A stretch of 57,446 bases of DNA from Nostoc sp. S13 (GTDB taxonomy: Bacteria > Cyanobacteriota > Cyanobacteriia > Cyanobacteriales > Nostocaceae), in the NCBI RefSeq assembly GCF_029379315.1, contig NZ_JAQYWQ010000034.1, positions 1 to 57,446 of the forward strand. The letters are read 5' to 3'. Each line of letters opens with the position of its first letter. Positions within the stretch are counted from its first letter, which is position 1. Positions 37,063-45,720 of the stretch are shown piece after piece. A model generated the notes under the pieces. That model made no database searches, was not told where the DNA came from, and saw only the letters and a list, made by a program, of their open reading frames with translations. The translations under genes were made by a program, and so were the position numbers.

Positions 37063-38280
37063 TTGGTACAAAGAATTGCCATTTATTGTCGGGTTTCCAC
37101 AACTGACCAATCCTGTGAGCGGCAAGAACGGGACTTACTAGAGTATGCTGCCGTTTGTGGCTTTGAAGTGGTTGGTGTTTGGAAGGAAACAGTTTCTGGA
37201 ATTAAACATGACCGCACTGAACGCTCCAAAGTCATGGCTTTAGCTCAAAGTCATAGCATTGATGCCATCTTGGTTACAGAGATGACCCGGTGGGGACGCA
37301 GCACTATTGACCTGATTGAGACATTGCAGTCACTCCATAGTTGGGGTGTTTCCTTAATTGCCCAAACCGGATTGCAATTTGATTTGAATACACCGCAAGG
37401 TAGACTAATTGCTCATTTAATGGCATCTTTGGCTGAATTTGAACGGGATTTGGTGCGGGAAAGGGTACGGAGTGGGGTGGCGGCGGCTAAAGAGAGAGGT
37501 CAAAAGTTTGGCAGGCAACCGGGACAACGGGTGAAAGCAGACAAGTTAGCCCCCAAAGTTTTGCAGATGGTGCAATCTGGTTACTCTTACCGTAAAATTG
37601 CCACCTCGCTACATCTGTCGAAGACAACGGTCAATGATATTGTCAAACGACATCGGCTTTCGTCAAATGCAACAATTAATAGCGCAAATTTCATCCCAGA
37701 TATTGAGCAACCAACTATGGCTTCAAAAAAATCTGCAAGCAATCAAACTATTTACCAACTCAAAATCACCCTCAAGAACATTCGACCCCCTATTTGGAGA
37801 AGGATACAGGTATTAAGTTCGACGACGCTTGAACAGCTACATCTGATTGTGCAAGAGGTAATGGGCTGGGATAACTATCATATGCATCAGTTTTCCATTG
37901 CTGGTATTGATTACGGTCAACCTCAACCAGAGTTTAATGTGCGTTCGGAAAAAACTGTAAAGCTAAGTCAGGTGGTTAAGGACGAGAAGTCCAAATTCTT
38001 CTACACTTACGATTTTGGGGATAGCTGGGAACACGAAATTTTGGTAGAAAAAGAACTACCATCAACTCCTGATACAAATTATCCTGTATTCATCACTGGG
38101 AAGCGTGCTTGTCCTCCTGAAGATTGTGGTGGTTCTTGGGGCTATGCAGAGTTACTGGAGATTATTAGTGACCCATCACATCCAGAGTATGAAGAGAGGA
38201 TGGAGTGGGTAGGTGAAAGCTTTAATCCAGATACCTTCGATATCAATGATGTTAATCAAAGGTTACGAGAATTTCAATGA
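37063..38280 (+). CDS. Serine resolvase fused to a pRiA4b ORF-3-like domain
   Basis: Residues 1-205 are a small serine recombinase. The catalytic Ser sits in IYCRVSTTDQ, with GRSTIDLIETL and AEFERDLVRERV in the core and a C-terminal helix-turn-helix (YSYRKIATSLHLSKTTVNDI). After a linker, residues 220-405 form a second domain of the plasmid pRiA4b ORF-3-like type, with YQLKITLKNIRPPIWRRI, the motif YDFGDSWEHEI, and CPPEDCGGSWGY. The start is a TTG at 37063. An internal ATG at the domain junction (MASKKSASN) could also yield the second domain alone. The fusion is unusual: ordinary Tn3 resolvases end after the helix-turn-helix. Role of the extra domain is unknown. Confidence 0.88.
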   Translation: MVQRIAIYCRVSTTDQSCERQERDLLEYAAVCGFEVVGVWKETVSGIKHDRTERSKVMALAQSHSIDAILVTEMTRWGRSTIDLIETLQSLHSWGVSLIAQTGLQFDLNTPQGRLIAHLMASLAEFERDLVRERVRSGVAAAKERGQKFGRQPGQRVKADKLAPKVLQMVQSGYSYRKIATSLHLSKTTVNDIVKRHRLSSNATINSANFIPDIEQPTMASKKSASNQTIYQLKITLKNIRPPIWRRIQVLSSTTLEQLHLIVQEVMGWDNYHMHQFSIAGIDYGQPQPEFNVRSEKTVKLSQVVKDEKSKFFYTYDFGDSWEHEILVEKELPSTPDTNYPVFITGKRACPPEDCGGSWGYAELLEIISDPSHPEYEERMEWVGESFNPDTFDINDVNQRLREFQ

Positions 38281-38367
38281 GCTACCAATATCCTCAATAA
38301 CAGTTTGGGTAGCTCATTCAGCCACTTTTTTTGTGGAATGCTCTCTAGGTAAGCTTTTCAGCTATTA

Positions 38368-38403
38368 CGTGGCGGCTGGTGACAGCTTCGCTACTTTTAC
38401 CCC
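38368..38403 (-). repeat. Tn3 right terminal inverted repeat
   Basis: Exact reverse complement of 33892-33927, ending in CCCC and followed by the TAGTA duplication. Confidence 0.95.
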
Positions 38404-38408
38404 TAGTA
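38404..38408. repeat. Tn3 target-site duplication, right copy
   Basis: TAGTA directly after the right inverted repeat, matching 33887-33891. Confidence 0.9.
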
Positions 38409-39352
38409 GGAATCGACGAAGTATTCATGGCAGTAATAGAGACGCACACGGCAGGTTCTCCAATGGATGAGGATATAAAATGGACGAACTTAAGCCGTCA
38501 ACAAATAGCAGATTTATTATCAGAAAAAGGAATAAAGGTAAGCGTTACGGTTGTAGACCAGTTGTTATGGAAACATAAATTTCGTAAAAGAAAAGCGGTG
38601 AAATCAACTGCTTGCGGAAGCAATGAACATCGCAATGAGCAGTTTGAAAATATTGAAAGTCTCAAGCAAGAATATTTTGCTCAAAGGAATCCAGTGATTA
38701 GTATGGATAGTAAAAAAAAGAGTTCATAGGAAATTTATACCGAGAAGGAAGTATTTATACGACTAGTGTAATCAAAGTGTTTGACCATGATTTTCCATCT
38801 CTAGCTACGGGAGTAGCAATTCCTCATGGTTTGTATGATTTGAAAGACAACACTGGTTTTATACAGATTGGCACTAGCCACGATACCAGTGAGTTTGCAT
38901 GTGATTCTATTCGTTATTGGTGGAATAACTACGGGAAAAATCGCTACGAATTAGCTACATCAATACTACTTTTATGTGATGGTGGTGGTAGCAACAGTTC
39001 TCGTTATTACGTATTTAAAGAAGCTTTACAAAAATTGGTTAATGAAATCGGTATTGAAATTCGCATTGCTCACTATCCTCCTTATACATCAAAGTACAAC
39101 CCAATTGAGCATCGTCTTTTTCCACATATAAGTCTAGCTTGTAAGGGAGTGATTTTTGACAGCGTAAATACTGTATCCGAACTTATGGCAAAAGCCACCA
39201 CTCAAAAAGGTTTGAAAGTTTTTACAACCATCATCCATAAGACCTACCAAACAGGCAAGAAAGTTGCTGAGGGTTTTCAAGAAACAATGGAGATTTTCTT
39301 CGATGATTTTTTACCACAATGGAACTATACTGCTAAACCCCAATATCCTTGA
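38409..39352 (+). pseudogene. ISAzo13 transposase, 3' part, in two frames
   Basis: Continues the transposase interrupted at 33891. Joining ...GAGACAATAGTA to GGAATCGACGAAGTA keeps frame (ETIV-GIDEV). The first segment runs to a stop at 38729 (ending NPVISMDSKKKSS). The second frame resumes as EFIGNLYREGSIYTTSV and IKVFDHDFPS and carries the catalytic core (LLLCDGGGSNSSR, then YPPYTSKYNPIEHRLF) to the stop at 39352. The switch falls exactly at a run of eight A followed by G, where a -1 slip would restore the reading. It is either programmed frameshifting, as many IS use, or a simple mutation. Confidence 0.85.
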
Positions 39353-39446
39353 TAAGTGTAAGTTATTTAATCCACGTTCATAACTGGCAGTTCACTACCG
39401 CTGATGCCAGAATCCAATTCAAACGCTTATATTCAGTTATTGATAA

Positions 39447-40832
39447 TTAAGGTCTACTAGTCTCAAGAATTAGCTGATTTTGAGGGCGCATTCCCTTGAC
39501 CACTATCGGCACCCCCCCGGATGGACCCAACAGAAGACCCTTACGTACTGGTTGTACTGGTTTGCCATCTGCCAGTTCCATCTGCCAGCAAGACAGCACG
39601 GTAGCCAAAACTATTTTCATCTCAAACAAAGCAAATGCCATACCAATACAGCGACGGTTACCGCCTCCAAAGGGCAAATACTCATACGGGGTAAATTGAC
39701 GTTCTAGAAACCGCTCTGGCTTAAACTGCTTCGCTTGGGGATATAAATCTTCCCGATGATGGGTCAAATAAATACAGGGAATTACCAAAGTACCAGGCTC
39801 TAACTTGTAGCCCATGATTTCTAGCGGTGATTTGACCAATCGATTGAATGCCAACATCAACACTGGGTAAAGACGCAGTGTTTCACTACAAACAGCATTT
39901 AAATAGGGCGATCGCATGAGCAAGTTGGGATCGGGGCGATCGCCAAGAGTATCCAGTTCTTGCAGTAGTTTCTCACGCACCTGAGGCACATGGTGAATCC
40001 AGTATAATGCCCAGGCTAAGACAGTCGCAGTAGTCTCATGACCCGCCACCAACACAGTGATTAATTCATCGCGTAACTCTACATCCGTCATCGGCTGACC
40101 CTGTTCATCGCGAGCCAACATCATTAAAGAGAGGATATCACTCCGACTAGGATCTGGTTGTTCTTTGCGTTCCCGAATCTCGGCATAGATGAGTTCGTCG
40201 AGTTGCTGTCTTTGGCGCATGAAAATTCCCCAAGGACTCCACGGTCCTAAATCCTGTTGCAGTATTGGAAAAAGAAACATCGGGGTCACTAGGGGTGTTT
40301 TCGGATTCATTAGCGCAATCAGGACGAATTTAAGCCTTTCGTAACGCGGTCCATCCCCTAAACCAAAGACTGTTTTCAAAATCACCTGAAAGGAAATTTC
40401 TTGCATGGATGGCAGGACTGAAAAGGGTTTGTCAAAGACCCATTGACTAGTCACAAGCTTTGTAATGTCGCGGATTTGCTCACCATAAGCCAGCATCCTT
40501 TCACCATGGAAGGGGGGTATTAACAGCTTGCGTTGCCGCTGGTGGGGCTTTCCCTCTAGCGCGAAGATTGATTGCTGTCCTAACAAATGCAATTTAATAC
40601 CTGCTGCTTCCCCAGAGTCCAACTGTTTTGGATCAGTGGTAAAAATCTGCCCAATCGCCTGAGAATTACTAATGAATACCTGAGGTGTAAAAACTGGACC
40701 AATTCGGAGGGTAAAGATATCACCATAGCGTTGGGCACAAGATTCCATATACTCCAGGGGGTGAGCCATCCATTCAAGCGTCTGGATCAAGGGTAGCGTT
40801 TGCGGTCCATCAGGCAATTTAAATGCAGACAT
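39447..40832 (-). CDS. Cytochrome P450, CYP110-like
   Basis: A 461-residue soluble P450. The I-helix motif is AGHETT, the ExxR motif is SETLRLYP, the PERF-like segment is KPERFLER, and the heme loop is FGGGNRRCIG with the ligand Cys. The N-terminus (LPDGPQTLPLIQTLEWMAHP) is of the CYP110 type that is common in filamentous cyanobacteria, whose known members oxidise fatty acids, alkanes or terpenes. No membrane anchor is present. The gene is divergent from the ABC permease operon across a 142-bp gap holding a strong hairpin, and its 3' end lies 62 bp from the right end of the ISAzo13 element. A tailoring role for the PKS/NRPS product is possible, but there is no direct link. Confidence 0.88.
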   Translation of the reverse strand: MSAFKLPDGPQTLPLIQTLEWMAHPLEYMESCAQRYGDIFTLRIGPVFTPQVFISNSQAIGQIFTTDPKQLDSGEAAGIKLHLLGQQSIFALEGKPHQRQRKLLIPPFHGERMLAYGEQIRDITKLVTSQWVFDKPFSVLPSMQEISFQVILKTVFGLGDGPRYERLKFVLIALMNPKTPLVTPMFLFPILQQDLGPWSPWGIFMRQRQQLDELIYAEIRERKEQPDPSRSDILSLMMLARDEQGQPMTDVELRDELITVLVAGHETTATVLAWALYWIHHVPQVREKLLQELDTLGDRPDPNLLMRSPYLNAVCSETLRLYPVLMLAFNRLVKSPLEIMGYKLEPGTLVIPCIYLTHHREDLYPQAKQFKPERFLERQFTPYEYLPFGGGNRRCIGMAFALFEMKIVLATVLSCWQMELADGKPVQPVRKGLLLGPSGGVPIVVKGMRPQNQLILETSRP

Positions 40833-40869
40833 TTTTGTTAATCTCTTGGTAATTAATAAATTTACTATA

Positions 40870-40902
40870 AGAATCCTGGTTTCTCCAAGAAACCGGGATT
40901 CT
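40870..40902. repeat. Hairpin repeat in the P450/permease divergent gap
   Basis: AGAATCC-GGTTTCT and its inverted copy AGAAACC-GGGATTCT flank a four-base loop, pairing almost perfectly over 14-15 bp. Such AAACCGGG-type hairpins are dispersed in cyanobacterial genomes. Here it separates two divergent promoters. Confidence 0.65.
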
Positions 40903-40974
40903 GAGATTGCTATGTGAAAACATCATACCGCAGTCAAATTAACAAAGAATTAAAGATAAGCAAGTTGTGGTAAT

Positions 40975-41937
40975 ATGACCAAATACTTAATCTATCGTCT
41001 GCTGACATTCATTCCAACACTTATTGCCATCAGCATCGTTGTATTCGCTATCCTGGCATTAGCACCAGGCGATCCGATGGGTGAGTTCGCGCTCAACCCC
41101 TCGATTACAGCAGAAGTTCGAGACAATATTAAAAAGTCATTTGGTTTGGATCAACCAATATATATCCGCTACGTCAAGTGGTTTACGTCCTTCATCAGGG
41201 GAGACATGGGCTACTCTTTTACAAGCCGCAGTCCAGTTATTGCCTTGATTTTCCAACGTCTACCGACTACATTATGGGTGGTTGGTTCTGCCTACGTTCT
41301 CGGTGCGCTGCTTGCTATTCCCTTGGGGGTTATGTCTGCTCTCAAACGTAATTCATTTGTTGATACTATTGTAACAACTGTAGTCTTTATCGGATTTTCT
41401 CTACCGACATTTTTTACTGGGTTGCTATTTATTATTATTTTCAGTGTCCAGTTAAAATGGCTACCTTTTATCTATAATAGCACTTTGCAAGTAACTGATT
41501 GGCAAAGTTTTATAGCGCAAATAAAACAGTCGATTATGCCTGTATCTGTACTCACACTCTGGCAGACAGCTTTACTGATGCGTTTTGTCCGTTCAGAAAT
41601 CTTGGAAAAACTCCATCAAGACTATGTACGCACTGCTTATGCTAAGGGATTACCTACGTTTGTGGTGATCGCTCGTCACGTTTTGCGGAATGCATTAATT
41701 CCTGTGGTCACACTAATGGCGTTGGATATTCCTAATATTTTCACAGGGTCTTTGGTCACAGAACAAGTTTTTCGCGTTCCTGGTATCGGTGCTTTATTGA
41801 TTGAATCAATCTATCGCAATGATACACCAGTGGTCATGTCGATTACTTTTATCTATGCAATTTTGATTGTAGTTTTTAATTTGGTGGCAGATGTTCTCTA
41901 TGCTTTATTAGATCCTAGAGTTAAGTACACAAAGTAG
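40975..41937 (+). CDS. Peptide/nickel-type ABC transporter permease, DppB/OppB family
   Basis: A 320-residue inner-membrane protein with about six membrane helices. It begins with the family signature KYLIYRLLTFIPTLIAISI and has LAPGDPMGEF and GLDQPIYIRYVKW in the first periplasmic loop. The cytoplasmic EAA-type loop is DYVRTAYAKGLPTFVVIARH. It pairs with the DppC-type permease that starts four bases after its stop, so the two are one transcript. No ATPase gene is in the window, so energising subunits must be encoded elsewhere. The likely binding protein is the convergent lipoprotein at 43526-45280. Substrate is probably a short peptide or other small solute. Confidence 0.88.
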   Translation: MTKYLIYRLLTFIPTLIAISIVVFAILALAPGDPMGEFALNPSITAEVRDNIKKSFGLDQPIYIRYVKWFTSFIRGDMGYSFTSRSPVIALIFQRLPTTLWVVGSAYVLGALLAIPLGVMSALKRNSFVDTIVTTVVFIGFSLPTFFTGLLFIIIFSVQLKWLPFIYNSTLQVTDWQSFIAQIKQSIMPVSVLTLWQTALLMRFVRSEILEKLHQDYVRTAYAKGLPTFVVIARHVLRNALIPVVTLMALDIPNIFTGSLVTEQVFRVPGIGALLIESIYRNDTPVVMSITFIYAILIVVFNLVADVLYALLDPRVKYTK

Positions 41938-41940
41938 TCT

Positions 41941-42894
41941 ATGTTAAAGCGATCGCTCAATCAAAATTCAGAAGAACCGAAATTTTCAGTTTCTCCCGCC
42001 GCAGAGGATATTGCTCCTGGGCAAGGGACACTAGGACAAGAAGCATGGCGCAAGTTTCGTCGCAATCGTCAAGCGCTTTTTGGAAGTGTGGTGCTGCTGA
42101 TCATAGTCTTGAGCGTCCTTCTAGGTCTATTCATATATTCTACTCCGATCAACAAAATTGACTTTGCCCAATCCGCACATCCTCCTAGTTGGGAACATCC
42201 GTTTGGTACCAACGATTTAGGGCAGGATATACTAGCTAGATTGTTGTACGGCGGACGGATATCGATCGCAGTGGGAATTTTTTCCATGTTGGTTGCTATC
42301 TTGCTGGGTACGTTCATTGGCGCAATTTCCGGCTTTTATGGTGGCTTGCTGGACATGATGTTGATGCGTTTCACTGACTTGTGCCTTGCTTTACCGCGAC
42401 TACCACTGTTGCTACTGGTGATATTTTTATTTCGTGATCCGATCAAAGCGATCGCAGGTGAAGAAGTAGGTATATTTGTATTGATAGTCCTGATCGTTGG
42501 TGGACTCAACTGGATGGGTGTCGCTAGATTAGTCCGATCTGGTTTTTTGATAGTACGCGAAATGGAATTTGTTACAGCCGCGAGGGCCCTTGGTGCGAGT
42601 CCCCAACGCCTGATTTGGATTCACATTCTGCCCAATGTCATGAGTCCTGTATTAGTTGCTGCTACGCTGTCAGTCAGTAATGCTATTATTACCGAATCTA
42701 CCCTCAGCTTTTTTGGTCTTGGTTTTCCACCAGATGTACCAACTTGGGGTCGAATGCTCTATGATGGACAAAATTTTTTAGAATTTGCTCCCCATATGGT
42801 TCTTTTCCCTGGCACAGCAATATTTCTCACGGTGCTAAGTATTAACTATATAGGTGATGGTTTAAGAGATGCTCTAGATGCGAGACTGTCTTAA
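41941..42894 (+). CDS. Peptide/nickel-type ABC transporter permease, DppC/OppC family
   Basis: A 317-residue partner permease. A cytoplasmic N-terminal tail (QEAWRKFRRNRQALFGSVVL) leads into the first helix. The loop HPFGTNDLGQDILARLLYGGRIS is diagnostic of DppC-type proteins, and the EAA loop is EFVTAARALGASPQRLIWIHILP. About six membrane helices are present. The C-terminus YIGDGLRDALDARL is canonical. It starts three bases after the preceding permease stop. Together they form the membrane channel of one importer. Confidence 0.88.
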   Translation: MLKRSLNQNSEEPKFSVSPAAEDIAPGQGTLGQEAWRKFRRNRQALFGSVVLLIIVLSVLLGLFIYSTPINKIDFAQSAHPPSWEHPFGTNDLGQDILARLLYGGRISIAVGIFSMLVAILLGTFIGAISGFYGGLLDMMLMRFTDLCLALPRLPLLLLVIFLFRDPIKAIAGEEVGIFVLIVLIVGGLNWMGVARLVRSGFLIVREMEFVTAARALGASPQRLIWIHILPNVMSPVLVAATLSVSNAIITESTLSFFGLGFPPDVPTWGRMLYDGQNFLEFAPHMVLFPGTAIFLTVLSINYIGDGLRDALDARLS

Positions 42895-42917
42895 TACCAC
42901 GGTAGTTTACCAAAGAA

Positions 42918-42942
42918 GGGAGTAGGGAGTGGGGAGTAGGGG
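42918..42942 (+). repeat. G-run short tandem repeat
   Basis: Four G runs of 3-4 spaced by AGTA/AGTG form a heptanucleotide-like tandem repeat of the kind dispersed in heterocystous cyanobacteria. It also fits a G-quadruplex pattern. It sits 24 bp after the permease stop. Confidence 0.55.
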
Positions 42943-43146
42943 AAGAAAAGCGACAAATTCCCGAAAAACCAAGCGGTTTGAAGAAAGTGAATTTATTCAT
43001 GAGATGAGAGAAATATTTGGGCCGAAGAAAGGCTTGCGGCGACACAGTTTATTCGATGTTAAATTACAGATAGCGTTACAGTTTAATTAGCCGCATCGGG
43101 GCTATTAGACAGAGCAGTTTTTGTCTAATTACCCAGATTAGGTATA

Positions 43147-43161
43147 TTTAGGACTTACGCA
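43147..43161. repeat. Copy of a 15-bp dispersed motif
   Basis: TTTAGGACTTACGCA is identical to 33446-33460. A related inverted TTGCGTAACTGA follows at 43229-43240, so the 90 bp between may be a small non-autonomous element. The end similarity is only about seven core bases. Confidence 0.4.
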
Positions 43162-43246
43162 CACTCTACAAATTCTTAGCGCACAAACGCATCTTGACGG
43201 TTCGATAAATTAAGCTTTTTACCAACTTTTGCGTAACTGAATACTA

Positions 43247-43345
43247 TTGACAGCACCCATGCTGCTTGCCAGTGCGCCGGCAACCAAGTTACCTATGGGT
43301 ACTGCGCCTGTAGATGCGATGTAAAGGTGTTTTACCGCTGTTGTC
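43247..43345 (-). pseudogene. MFS transporter fragment
   Basis: About 33 minus-strand codons read YIASTGAVPIGNLVAGALAS, the helix signature of MFS exporters of the enterobactin-exporter type. No start, no stop and no other part of the gene is present. It is the remnant of a lost transporter, bordered by the possible miniature element. Confidence 0.45.
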
Positions 43346-43525
43346 AGTCGCAAAGCACAACGTTATGCAAAACTTCTCTTTCTTTAATGGTGTTAAATCC
43401 ATACCAGAGCATTCCCGTAACACCTTTTCTCATCGCTCTTACGAAAGCATGATAATAAGAATTATTATTAGCATTTTTCTGGTAAATGAAGTAGGGATAA
43501 ACTGTTAAAGCAGATATGAAGAGTA

Positions 43526-45280
43526 CTATTTTCTTTGCCAATCTTTAATATTCCAAGTATCAGCATCCCACGGGGTTAAGTCCACACCAGCAAGTTTGTT
43601 ACTGCTTCCACTCACTTCGGCTCTAGCAACTAGAGGAATCACGATCGCATCTTTAATCAACAAGTCGTTCATCTGGATAAACAACTGTCGGCGTTTTTCT
43701 GGATTTAACTCTGTTGTAGACTGTTTCCAGAGCTTATCATATTCAGGATTACAGAAGCGTGAAAAGTTGTAGCGCGACCAGTTATTTTTTTTCTGAGAAA
43801 TTTCAGCACAAGTCCATACCTTCATATAAGCACCAGGATCTGGATTTCCATTACCGTTAGTAAACATTTGTACATCAGCGTAGAAGTGAGCAGATGTATC
43901 TGGGTTAGAGGGATCACTGGAAAAGTAAATACTTGGATCTATACTTTTGAGTTCTACCTTCACACCGATAGATGTTAATGCTTGTTTAATAATTTCTTGA
44001 GTCTTCTGTCGCAATGGGTTAACCGCAGTTTGGAAAACAACACTCATTTCTACGCCATTTTTATCCCGGATACCGTTGCCATTACTGTCTTTCCATCCAG
44101 CTTCATCAAGGGCAGCAGCAGCTTTTTTTAGATCGAATTGGTATTTTGTATTAGGCGAATTGTATATATTTGGTGCTATCAAGGTATTAGAAATAGGGCG
44201 ACCAGTTTGACCGTATAACTGCTGGTTAATAGTATCGCGGTCAATGGCATAATTAAAAGCCTGACGCACTTTCTTATCGGTAAAGAAAGGATGAGGAAAC
44301 TCGATGCTAGAGCGTTCGCCGTCGTTCGTTGCTTTATTTGGAGCGGTTTGATTAAGGAAAATGTGCTCTGCCAAACCTCCAAAAACGGTGTCTACTTTAC
44401 CTTTACCTGCTGCTTCCAGTTGCTTGAGAATAGGGGCTTCCACCTGGAGGTTCCAAGCAAAGTCAACGTCCCCAGTTTGAAGTACAGCTCTTGCTGCCGA
44501 AGTTGCATCACCACCGCCCTTAAGTTCCACTCGCTTAAACAAAGGTTGATGCGCTTCCCGGAAGAAAGGATTAGCCTCGTAGATCACAATATCACCTGGT
44601 TTAAACTGTACGACTCGGTAGGGACCAGTACCGACAGGAGCTAAATTACCGGGGGCTTCCCTAGCGTTTGCGCCAGCGTATTTCTCGAAGATGTGACGGG
44701 GCAGAATTAATCCATTTTGACCAACAAAAGGCAGTGACCAAGCGGGATTGGCATCTTTGAAAGTTATTTTGACGGTGTGATCGTCAACGGCTTCAACACT
44801 TTTGACAGCTTCATAATAAGCAGTGGTGGTAGCACCTACAGATGGATTCGAGAGAAATTTGTAAGTAAATACCACATCCTGGGCGGTAAAAGGTTGTCCG
44901 TCTGACCACTTGACTCCCTGCTTGAGTTTCCAGATGACAGACTTGCCGTCTTTCGCCAGTCCACCATTTACCAAGTCGGGGATTTCTGCCGCTAAAAAGG
45001 GAATGAATTTACCATCTTTGTCATAACTGGCTAGCGGTTCATAGGTGACTCGACTGGCGTGGAAGTCTTTGAGACCTTGAGATAGATGGGGATTTAAAAT
45101 AGTTGGCGCTTGCCAGTAGAGCAGTCGTAATGTATTACTACTAGGATCAGAAGCTCCTGGAGTAGAATTATTAGCAGTGGAAGATTCAGGCGAAGGGGAA
45201 GAACAGGCAGTCAAAAATAATACATTTATCAACGATAAAGCCAAAAGTTTACCTTTACTGAATTTATTCAAAAAAGCCAT
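43526..45280 (-). CDS. Peptide ABC transporter substrate-binding lipoprotein (family 5)
   Basis: A 584-residue periplasmic binding protein. It has a lipoprotein signal with lipobox LTAC (Cys near residue 26) followed by a Ser/Pro-rich tether. Family 5 landmarks include TLRLLYWQAPTILNPHLSQG, DGKSVIWKLKQGVKWSDGQP, PVGTGPYRV and VRQAFNYAIDRDTI. It should deliver peptides or similar ligands to the DppB/DppC pair encoded convergently at 40975-42894. It is unusual for the binding protein to be opposite in strand to its permeases and separated by debris, which suggests rearrangement. The start ATG at 45280 follows an A/T-rich leader. Confidence 0.88.
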   Translation of the reverse strand: MAFLNKFSKGKLLALSLINVLFLTACSSPSPESSTANNSTPGASDPSSNTLRLLYWQAPTILNPHLSQGLKDFHASRVTYEPLASYDKDGKFIPFLAAEIPDLVNGGLAKDGKSVIWKLKQGVKWSDGQPFTAQDVVFTYKFLSNPSVGATTTAYYEAVKSVEAVDDHTVKITFKDANPAWSLPFVGQNGLILPRHIFEKYAGANAREAPGNLAPVGTGPYRVVQFKPGDIVIYEANPFFREAHQPLFKRVELKGGGDATSAARAVLQTGDVDFAWNLQVEAPILKQLEAAGKGKVDTVFGGLAEHIFLNQTAPNKATNDGERSSIEFPHPFFTDKKVRQAFNYAIDRDTINQQLYGQTGRPISNTLIAPNIYNSPNTKYQFDLKKAAAALDEAGWKDSNGNGIRDKNGVEMSVVFQTAVNPLRQKTQEIIKQALTSIGVKVELKSIDPSIYFSSDPSNPDTSAHFYADVQMFTNGNGNPDPGAYMKVWTCAEISQKKNNWSRYNFSRFCNPEYDKLWKQSTTELNPEKRRQLFIQMNDLLIKDAIVIPLVARAEVSGSSNKLAGVDLTPWDADTWNIKDWQRK

Positions 45281-45720
45281 GTTTGATTGTTCAGTGGGTT
45301 AGTATTGTAAATTTTGTTGTGCCGCTCGTAAAACGCATACTGTTGCCTAACAGTTGCGTGTGTGTTGTTTTTTCCAAGTAACTATGCAAGTATTAAATAC
45401 AGCGGGAAGCGCTGTTATGCAATACAGTTTTTCTTCTTGCTCCTCTTTTAGCATAGCTTTCAGCTTTGATGATCTACCTCATAGCTGCCGGAAGTGCTGT
45501 ATGCTACTGTTGTGTATGCAATACCCAAAAAATCACTAATTTATTGGTAAGTTTCTATCATCAGTCATCAATAATAAAATTAATATTTTTTAACATAAGG
45601 ATTTTCATGCTATGAATAAGCTTTTCAACAGTTGTTCCCTCTGAAGAGTGAGAAAGATGATTTTTTGTTGGCATGTTTAGTTGGCGATCGCACCCGTTAT
45701 TAATATTATATATTATACAA
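45281..45720. other. Intergenic region upstream of the binding-protein gene
   Basis: No gene is supported. It should hold the promoter of the minus-strand binding-protein gene. Two related tracts (GGGAAGCGCTGTTATGCAATAC near 45402 and GGAAGTGCTGTATGCT near 45490) look like imperfect repeats. Confidence 0.3.

Larger units (their letters stand above)
33892..38403. mobile_element. Complete Tn3-family transposon (4512 bp)
   Basis: Identical 36-bp inverted ends begin GGGGTAAAAGTAGCG at each side (33892-33927 and 38368-38403). They enclose a full-length Tn3-type transposase (minus) and a serine resolvase (plus) transcribed divergently. TAGTA flanks both ends (33887-33891 and 38404-38408), a 5-bp target duplication as Tn3 elements make. 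No passenger resistance gene is present; the only extra is the resolvase C-terminal domain. Perfect ends and intact genes suggest recent arrival. Confidence 0.95.
33547..39384. mobile_element. ISAzo13-family insertion sequence interrupted by a Tn3 transposon
   Basis: Inverted ends sharing GTGGATTAAATAA lie at about 33547-33570 and 39360-39384. They enclose the two parts of an ISAzo13-type transposase gene and the inserted Tn3 element (33892-38403). The IS without the insert would be about 1.3 kb. The exact outer boundary and its target duplication are not certain. Confidence 0.75.
42895..43525. other. Convergent intergenic region with repeats and gene debris
   Basis: It lies between the convergent permease and binding-protein genes. 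It contains a G-rich repeat (42918-42942), a plus-strand open run of about 45 codons ending at 43090 (includes FEESEFIHEMREIFG, unidentified), a repeated TTTAGGACTTACGCA motif, and an MFS transporter remnant. Confidence 0.5.

Noticed and set aside
42950..43090. Small plus-strand gene after the DppC-type permease
   Set aside because: The run has no credible start or ribosome site and no recognisable family; kept only as possible debris.
43151..43240. Definite MITE bounded by GGACTTACGCA and TTGCGTAACTGA
   Set aside because: Only about seven core bases pair between the ends, too little to call a defined element.
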